Source: an uncultured Caulobacterales bacterium (GTDB taxonomy: Bacteria; Pseudomonadota; Alphaproteobacteria; Caulobacterales; Caulobacteraceae). Taken from it: 9,240 bases of DNA. The notes under the pieces were generated by a model. It ran no database searches and was not told where the DNA came from. It saw only the letters and a list, made by a program, of their open reading frames with translations. Numbering within the stretch: the stretch's first letter is position 1; the number at the start of each line of letters is the position of its first letter. Positions 5,595 to 9,240 of the stretch are shown in pieces. The translations under genes were made by a program, and so were the position numbers. The stretch spans positions 1-9,240 of the forward strand of contig CAIUZX010000498.1 in NCBI GenBank assembly GCA_903903715.1. The letters run 5' to 3'.

Positions 5595-6260
5595 CTAGAC
5601 CTTGGCTCCGCCCGCGCGGATGGCGGTGGAGCTGGTGGTGTTCAAGGGGCCGCGCAGGAACATCCAGGCGGGGGCCTTGGCGCTGGGCAGGAGCGGGCCC
5701 TGGCGGGAGGGAAGCCGTCCGTGGGGAAAGCGCCGCGCGGCGGGGCCGAGCCGGCTCTGCAGAAGCGCGCTCGGCCGCGAGACGACCGCGATGGGGGCGA
5801 GGCGCAGGACGTCGGTCCACCCCCGCCAGCGGTGAAAGCCGGCCAGATTGTCCGACCCCATGATCCAGACGAACTTTACGCCCGGATAGCGGGCTTTGAG
5901 GATCCTCAGGGTGTCGAGGGTGTAGACGACGCCCAGCCGTTGCTCCGCGTCGCTGACGATCTCGCGGCGTCCGGCGAAGCGTCGCGCACTGGCCATGCGG
6001 CCTTCCAGCGACATCGTGTCCTTCGACGACTTCAGCGGGTTCTGGGGGGAGACGAGCCAGATCAGCCGGTCGAGCTGGAGGCGTTGCAGCGCCGTCGTCG
6101 CCACGTGCGCGTGCCCATCGTGCGCCGGATTGAACGAGCCGCCGAACAGCCCGACCTTCATGCCGCGCGATAGGCTGAAGCCCAGCCGAAGCCCGAGGGG
6201 CCGACCGCAGACCGGAACGCGCCGCGCCGGCGCGCCCCACTTCAGGGGCTCACGCTTCAC
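5595..6260 (-). CDS. nadD: Nicotinate-nucleotide adenylyltransferase
   Basis: Transfers AMP from ATP to nicotinate mononucleotide, giving deamido-NAD in the NAD biosynthesis pathway; cytoplasmic. The product is 221 residues from the GTG at 6260. Seen: the nucleotidyltransferase signature GLFGGSFNPAHDGH (37-50) with its HxGH catalytic element, SPQNPLK (71-77), FVWIMGSDNL (130-139) and SSTAIR (210-215), the family's ATP-binding C-terminal motif. The start is uncertain. The GTG begins five bases after the obgE stop, suggesting translational coupling, and a comparable N-terminal extension is common in alphaproteobacterial NadD; the ATG at 6161, just before KVGLFGG, would give 188 residues. Neither has a strong ribosome binding site, and codon use in the extension is typical for this genome. 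In many relatives rsfS and rlmH follow nadD; here icd follows after 124 bases. Confidence 0.95.
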   Translation of the reverse strand: MKREPLKWGAPARRVPVCGRPLGLRLGFSLSRGMKVGLFGGSFNPAHDGHAHVATTALQRLQLDRLIWLVSPQNPLKSSKDTMSLEGRMASARRFAGRREIVSDAEQRLGVVYTLDTLRILKARYPGVKFVWIMGSDNLAGFHRWRGWTDVLRLAPIAVVSRPSALLQSRLGPAARRFPHGRLPSRQGPLLPSAKAPAWMFLRGPLNTTSSTAIRAGGAKV

Positions 6261-6265
6261 GCCCG

Positions 6266-7312
6266 TCAGTCCGGCGGGGACCAGGCGGGGGGCGTCGAGA
6301 AGTCGGTGCGTTCGGCTTCCCGCTGCGTTTTGATATCCCTGAAGGTCTGGCGCAGCAGGGCGCGCACGCCCTCGCCGGAGACGCCGGAGATGACCATCGG
6401 CGCGCGGCCGGCGGCCTTGGTCAGCTCGGCGAGTTTCTCGGCACGGGTCTCCTCGTCCAGCGCGTCGACCTTGTTGAGGGCGAGGATCTCGGCCTTGTCT
6501 TCAAGCCCGCAGCCATAGGCGACAAGCTCTCCGCGCACGGTGTTGTAGGCCTCGGTCACGTCGTCCTGCGTCGCGTCGACGAGATGGATCAGCGTCGCGC
6601 ACCGCTCGATATGGCCCAAGAAGCGCACGCCAAGGCCTGCGCCCTCGCTCGCCCCCTCGATCAGGCCGGGGATGTCGGCGAGGACAAAGCGCTCCTGCTC
6701 CGACAGGTCCACGACGCCGAGATTGGGGGTGAGGGTGGTGAAGGGATAGTCGGCGATCTTCGGCTTGGCCGCCGACACCGCCGCGAGGAAGGTCGACTTG
6801 CCTGCGTTCGGCAGGCCGACGAGGCCCGCGTCCGCGATCAGCTTCAGCCGCAGCCAGATCCACTTTTCCTCGCCCTTTTGCCCGGGCATGGCGAAGTAGG
6901 GGGCCTGATTGACCGGGCCCTTGAAGTGCACATTGCCGTGTCCGCCATTGCCGCCGCGGCAGAGGCGCACCCGCATCCCCGGACGGTCGAGATCGCAGAT
7001 CAGCGTTTCGCGGTCCTCGTCCAGCACCTCGGTCCCCACCGGCACGCGCATCACCGCATCGGCGCCCGCCGCCCCGTGGCGCTGACGCCCCATGCCGTGC
7101 ACGCCGGTCTCGGCCTTGAAGTGCTGCTGGTAGCGGTAGTCGATCAGTGTGTTCAGGCCTTCGACCGCCTCCACCCACACGTCGCCGCCGCGCCCTCCGT
7201 CTCCGCCGTCGGGGCCGCCGTATTCAATGAACTTTTCCCGGCGGAACGAGACAGAGCCCGCGCCCCCGTCGCCGGATCGAATGTAGATCTTGCACTGGTC
7301 GAGGAATTTCAT
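6266..7312 (-). CDS. obgE: Obg/CgtA family GTPase
   Basis: Essential GTPase that associates with the 50S ribosomal subunit and acts in ribosome maturation and stress responses; in Caulobacter it is called CgtA. The 348 residues show the full family layout: an N-terminal glycine-rich Obg domain (1-about 157) with RSGDGGAGSVSFRREK (12-27), YGGPDGGDGGRGGDV (31-45) and CRGGNGGHGNVHF (118-130); then a G domain with the P-loop GLPNAGKST (166-174), YPFTTLTPNLG with its switch threonine (189-199), DIPGLIEGA (213-221), NKVD (280-283) and SGVSGEG (309-315). There is only a short charged C-terminal tail, as usual in alphaproteobacteria. No clear Shine-Dalgarno sequence precedes the ATG. It is the first gene of a pair with nadD and diverges from the dienelactone hydrolase gene across 77 bases. 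Confidence 0.98.
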   Translation of the reverse strand: MKFLDQCKIYIRSGDGGAGSVSFRREKFIEYGGPDGGDGGRGGDVWVEAVEGLNTLIDYRYQQHFKAETGVHGMGRQRHGAAGADAVMRVPVGTEVLDEDRETLICDLDRPGMRVRLCRGGNGGHGNVHFKGPVNQAPYFAMPGQKGEEKWIWLRLKLIADAGLVGLPNAGKSTFLAAVSAAKPKIADYPFTTLTPNLGVVDLSEQERFVLADIPGLIEGASEGAGLGVRFLGHIERCATLIHLVDATQDDVTEAYNTVRGELVAYGCGLEDKAEILALNKVDALDEETRAEKLAELTKAAGRAPMVISGVSGEGVRALLRQTFRDIKTQREAERTDFSTPPAWSPPD

Positions 7313-7343
7313 CAGCGTTCTATGAACGATAAACCGTGCACCC

Positions 7344-7370
7344 GTCGAGATGTATGTAAAGTCGAGATGT
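7344..7370. repeat. 10-bp direct repeat in the obgE/hydrolase divergent gap
   Basis: GTCGAGATGT occurs perfectly at 7344-7353 and 7361-7370; extending to the right, 13 of 15 bases match (ATGTA against GCGTA). Start-to-start distance is 17 bases. The pair occupies about a third of the only control region available to both obgE and the hydrolase, so it may be a regulator's operator. The repeat is seen; the role is inferred. Confidence 0.5.
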
Positions 7371-7374
7371 GCGT

Positions 7375-7381
7375 AGAGGAG
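7375..7381 (+). promoter_or_regulatory. Ribosome binding site AGAGGAG for the TTG start at 7390
   Basis: AGAGGAG lies eight bases before TTG at 7390. The alternative in-frame GTG at 7369 overlaps the direct repeat, lies before this site and has no Shine-Dalgarno match of its own, so the TTG is preferred. Confidence 0.65.
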
Positions 7382-7389
7382 AGCTCCAC

Positions 7390-8193
7390 TTGGCCGACGC
7401 TTTGACCCGCGACAGCTCCGATTTCGTCCGGCGCAAGTTCACTTATGACGGCGTGACCAAGACCGTCCTCTGTTCCGGCGACACCGGCCCTGCGGTCATC
7501 GTGATCCATGAGGTGTTCGGCTTCACACCCTCCCTCGCCCGTCTGTGCCGCTGGATCCGTGACGCCGGCTTCCGCGTCTACGCCCCCATCCTGGTGGGCC
7601 GACCGGACGCGAAGAACGTCGAGAAGACCAGTCTCGTCCGCGTCCTGTCCCTCTGCGTATCACGGGAATTCACCCTCTTCGCCAAGGATCAGTCGAGCCC
7701 GATCGTGGACTGGCTGAAACCGCTGGCCCGCGAGCTGCATGCCGAATGCGGCGGCCGGGGCGTCGGCGTCATCGGCATGTGCCTGACCGGCGGCTTCGCG
7801 CTGAACATGGCTGTGGAGCCCTGCGTGATGGCGCCGGTGATGAGCCAGCCCTCCATGCCGCCCACGCAGCCCGGGGGAATCGACGCCACGCCTGCCGAGA
7901 TTGCGGCTGTGAAGTCGCGCATCGCCGAGGAAGGCCTGCAGGTCCGTGCCTGGCGCTTCGAGGGCGATTCCCTCTGCCGCCAGCCGCGCTTTGACACCTT
8001 AAGCCGCCTGCTCGGCGACGGCTTCTTGCCGGTGGTGTTGCCGGATAGCGCGGGCAACCCCAGGGGCATGAAGAAGCTCGGCCGCCCGCCGCATTCGGTG
8101 TTCACCGGTGATCTGATCGACGCCCCCGGCGAGCCCACGAAGCTGGCGGCGGACGAGCTGATCGGCTTTTACAAGCAGCGCCTCCTGGGGTGA
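7390..8193 (+). CDS. Dienelactone hydrolase family protein
   Basis: An alpha/beta-hydrolase of the dienelactone hydrolase (DLH) family, 267 residues from the TTG at 7390. Seen: VIVIHEVFGF (36-45) with E41 matching the glutamate that steers the DLH nucleophile; GVIGMCLTGGFAL (126-138) with nucleophile C131 in the GxCxTGG elbow; D193 in EGDSLC; and H235 in RPPHSVF. So the Cys-Asp-His triad is complete and the protein should be active. The insert PSMPPTQPGGID (154-165) is typical of distant DLH homologues rather than of chlorocatechol-pathway enzymes, and no aromatic-degradation gene is nearby, so the substrate is unknown. No signal peptide is seen; the protein should be cytoplasmic. It diverges from obgE and converges on rsmD with a gap of only seven bases and no terminator. 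Assigning it a catabolic role would go beyond the evidence. Confidence 0.9.
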   Translation: MADALTRDSSDFVRRKFTYDGVTKTVLCSGDTGPAVIVIHEVFGFTPSLARLCRWIRDAGFRVYAPILVGRPDAKNVEKTSLVRVLSLCVSREFTLFAKDQSSPIVDWLKPLARELHAECGGRGVGVIGMCLTGGFALNMAVEPCVMAPVMSQPSMPPTQPGGIDATPAEIAAVKSRIAEEGLQVRAWRFEGDSLCRQPRFDTLSRLLGDGFLPVVLPDSAGNPRGMKKLGRPPHSVFTGDLIDAPGEPTKLAADELIGFYKQRLLG

Positions 8194-8200
8194 GGGGGCG

Positions 8201-8782
8201 TCAGTCCTCGATCCCTTCCACCCGCCGCCTCGCAAAGGTGACCTTGGCCGCGCCATAGCGGCGTTCGTCGAGGACCTCGAAACCCGGAACCGACAGGGGC
8301 GGCTCGTCCGCTGCGCGCTCGACCACGAGGAGGGCGCCGTCCTTGACCCACTCGAACTTCGCCATCTCCAGCATCGCCCGCTCGGCGAGGCCCTTGTGGT
8401 AGGGCGGGTCGAGGAAGGCGAGGTCGAAGGGGGCGCCGGCGCTGGACGGGCGGGGGCCAAGGTCGGTCGCGTCACGGCGGTGGATGCGCGTCTGACCAAA
8501 GAGGCTAAAAGCCTCGATATTGTCGCGGATCGCGCCCCTCGCTTGATCATCCGTCTCCACGAAGAGACAAAAGGCCGCGCCGCGGGACAAGGCCTCCAGC
8601 CCCAGCGCGCCTGAGCCGGCGAACAGGTCCAGCACCCTTGCGCCCTCAAGCTCCGGCGCGAAGGCGGCGTGCTCTAAAATATTGAACACCGCCTGCCGCG
8701 CCCGGTCCGAGGTCGGCCGCGTCGCCGGCCCTTCGGGGGTCTGCAGCGCGCACCTACGAAACTTTCCGCTCACAATACGCAT
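8201..8782 (-). CDS. rsmD: 16S rRNA (guanine(966)-N(2))-methyltransferase
   Basis: Methylates G966 of 16S rRNA during assembly of the small ribosomal subunit, using S-adenosylmethionine. The product is 193 residues, normal for RsmD. Seen: MRIVSGKFRRCAL at the N-terminus; RPTSDRARQAVFNIL, the RNA-contacting segment typical of the family; the SAM-binding motif VLDLFAGSGALGLEALSRGA; an acidic residue in LFVETD for the ribose; and the catalytic LDPPY, with the NPPY-type motif characteristic of N2-guanine methylation. The ATG at 8782 gives the standard RsmD start; a TTG four codons upstream (8794) is possible but has no better ribosome binding site. Shine-Dalgarno is weak in both cases. It stands alone, converging on the hydrolase and diverging from the membrane protein at 8863. 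Confidence 0.95.
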   Translation of the reverse strand: MRIVSGKFRRCALQTPEGPATRPTSDRARQAVFNILEHAAFAPELEGARVLDLFAGSGALGLEALSRGAAFCLFVETDDQARGAIRDNIEAFSLFGQTRIHRRDATDLGPRPSSAGAPFDLAFLDPPYHKGLAERAMLEMAKFEWVKDGALLVVERAADEPPLSVPGFEVLDERRYGAAKVTFARRRVEGIED

Positions 8783-8823
8783 CAGGTCTGACAATCCATC
8801 TTTTCACAGTCTACACCATCGGT

Positions 8824-8839
8824 CAGTTACACAGTTACT
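8824..8839. repeat. Tandem CAGTTAC octamers in the rsmD upstream gap
   Basis: CAGTTACA (8824-8831) is followed directly by CAGTTACT (8832-8839), in an unusually AT-rich gap of 80 bases between divergent genes. The second copy with the next base G gives CAGT-T-ACTG, a short inverted repeat. It may be part of a promoter or operator; it may also be chance. Confidence 0.35.
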
Positions 8840-8862
8840 GAGTTTGGAAACACCCTCCCGCC

Positions 8863-9240
8863 ATGGGCATTGATCTTTGGCAGACCCGCGCGCCGACCCC
8901 GTCCTTTCTGGCGAGAACGGGTTCGAAGGATCGTGAGCTGTGGCGGGTGCTGGCCTTTCCGGTCCTGTGGTCGAGCCTCGGCCTCGTCATCGGCGCCGCC
9001 CTCTACTTCACGGCGATGAGCTTTTCCGACGAGCTGAGCCGCCTCTTTCCCTCGACCGCCTATGGCCTGCGCTCCGCGCCGCTGGGACGGGTCCGACCCG
9101 ACGAGGTCGCCCCCAATCTCGGTCTGATGGGGGAGGCGCGGCGCCTCTTGCTGATCGCCGCAGGTCCGGCGGGGTTTGCGATCTCGACGCCCCTGATCGG
9201 GCGCTGGCTGATGCAGCGTCCGGCGCTCAGCTGGTTCACC
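8863..9240 (+). CDS. Multi-pass membrane protein, 3' end outside the window
   Basis: The first 126 residues of a protein whose reading frame runs off the window without a stop. An in-frame TGA at 8839-8841 with no other start codon between makes the ATG at 8863 the start; only a distant GGAAA resembles a ribosome binding site. A polar N-terminus (MGIDLWQTRAPTPSFLARTG) precedes a clear membrane segment at about residues 30-54 (FPVLWSSLGLVIGAALYF), a loop of about 45 residues, and a second hydrophobic stretch at about 105-120 (LLLIAAGPAGFAISTPLIG). The pattern would fit a CPBP-family intramembrane protease (CAAX protease-like), but the EExxxR and HxxxN metal-site motifs that would prove it lie outside the window, so I leave function open. 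It diverges from rsmD. Coding status is well supported by G/C-rich third positions. Confidence 0.8.
   Translation, partial: MGIDLWQTRAPTPSFLARTGSKDRELWRVLAFPVLWSSLGLVIGAALYFTAMSFSDELSRLFPSTAYGLRSAPLGRVRPDEVAPNLGLMGEARRLLLIAAGPAGFAISTPLIGRWLMQRPALSWFT

Noticed and set aside
5574..5597. An intrinsic terminator for nadD using the GGCGCC/TTTT sequence
   Set aside because: The stem is only a 6-base palindrome with no proper loop, and the longer GCGCC/GGCGC pairing has no T-run after it. I do not support a terminator here.
7390..8193. Part of a chlorocatechol or aromatic degradation pathway
   Set aside because: The triad residues are present, but no other pathway gene is in the window and the DLH superfamily is broad, so a specific substrate cannot be claimed.

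Overview
The window looks like chromosomal DNA from a GC-rich alphaproteobacterium, most likely of the Caulobacterales (Caulobacter/Brevundimonas-like). The reasons are the strong G/C preference at third codon positions, the alphaproteobacterial flavour of the housekeeping proteins (eukaryote-like NADP isocitrate dehydrogenase, a short Obg/CgtA of 348 residues, NadD with an N-terminal extension), and two intergenic sequences that match the binding consensus of the cell-cycle regulator CtrA. The assignment to a genus is inference; nothing here fixes it.

Layout from left to right. (1) 2-805 (+): 3' part of prs, followed by a 217-base gap that holds two overlapping hairpins and a perfect TTAA-N7-TTAAC CtrA box. 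(2) 1023-2123 (+): an exported protein of unknown function with four cysteines near its C-terminus, ending at a strong terminator that it shares with a convergent 36-residue membrane microprotein (2219-2329, -). (3) 2330-2479: divergent control region with a TTGA-N6-TCAA (Fnr/FixK-type) palindrome. (4) 2480-3470 (+): free methionine-(R)-sulfoxide reductase, then a RidA-family protein with an apparent export signal. (5) 3486-5470 (-): a DUF2939 membrane-anchored protein and, upstream of it, NADP-dependent isocitrate dehydrogenase. The gap between them holds a 16-bp tandem repeat that copies the 3' end of icd, competing hairpins and a second CtrA-like motif. (6) 5595-7312 (-): obgE and nadD as a tight pair. 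(7) 7390-8193 (+): dienelactone hydrolase family protein, divergent from obgE. (8) 8201-8782 (-): rsmD. (9) 8863-9240 (+): start of a multi-pass membrane protein that runs off the window.

Most genes are core metabolism or ribosome/GTPase housekeeping: PRPP supply (prs) and NAD synthesis (nadD), NADPH and 2-oxoglutarate supply (icd), and ribosome maturation (obgE, rsmD). The fRMsr and RidA-like genes form a small damage-repair pair. I see no mobile element, phage gene, CRISPR array, tRNA or rRNA, and no convincing new multi-gene system. The less ordinary material is in the gaps (CtrA-type and Fnr-type sites, tandem and inverted repeats), the microprotein and the exported four-cysteine protein. 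No gap exceeds 300 bases.
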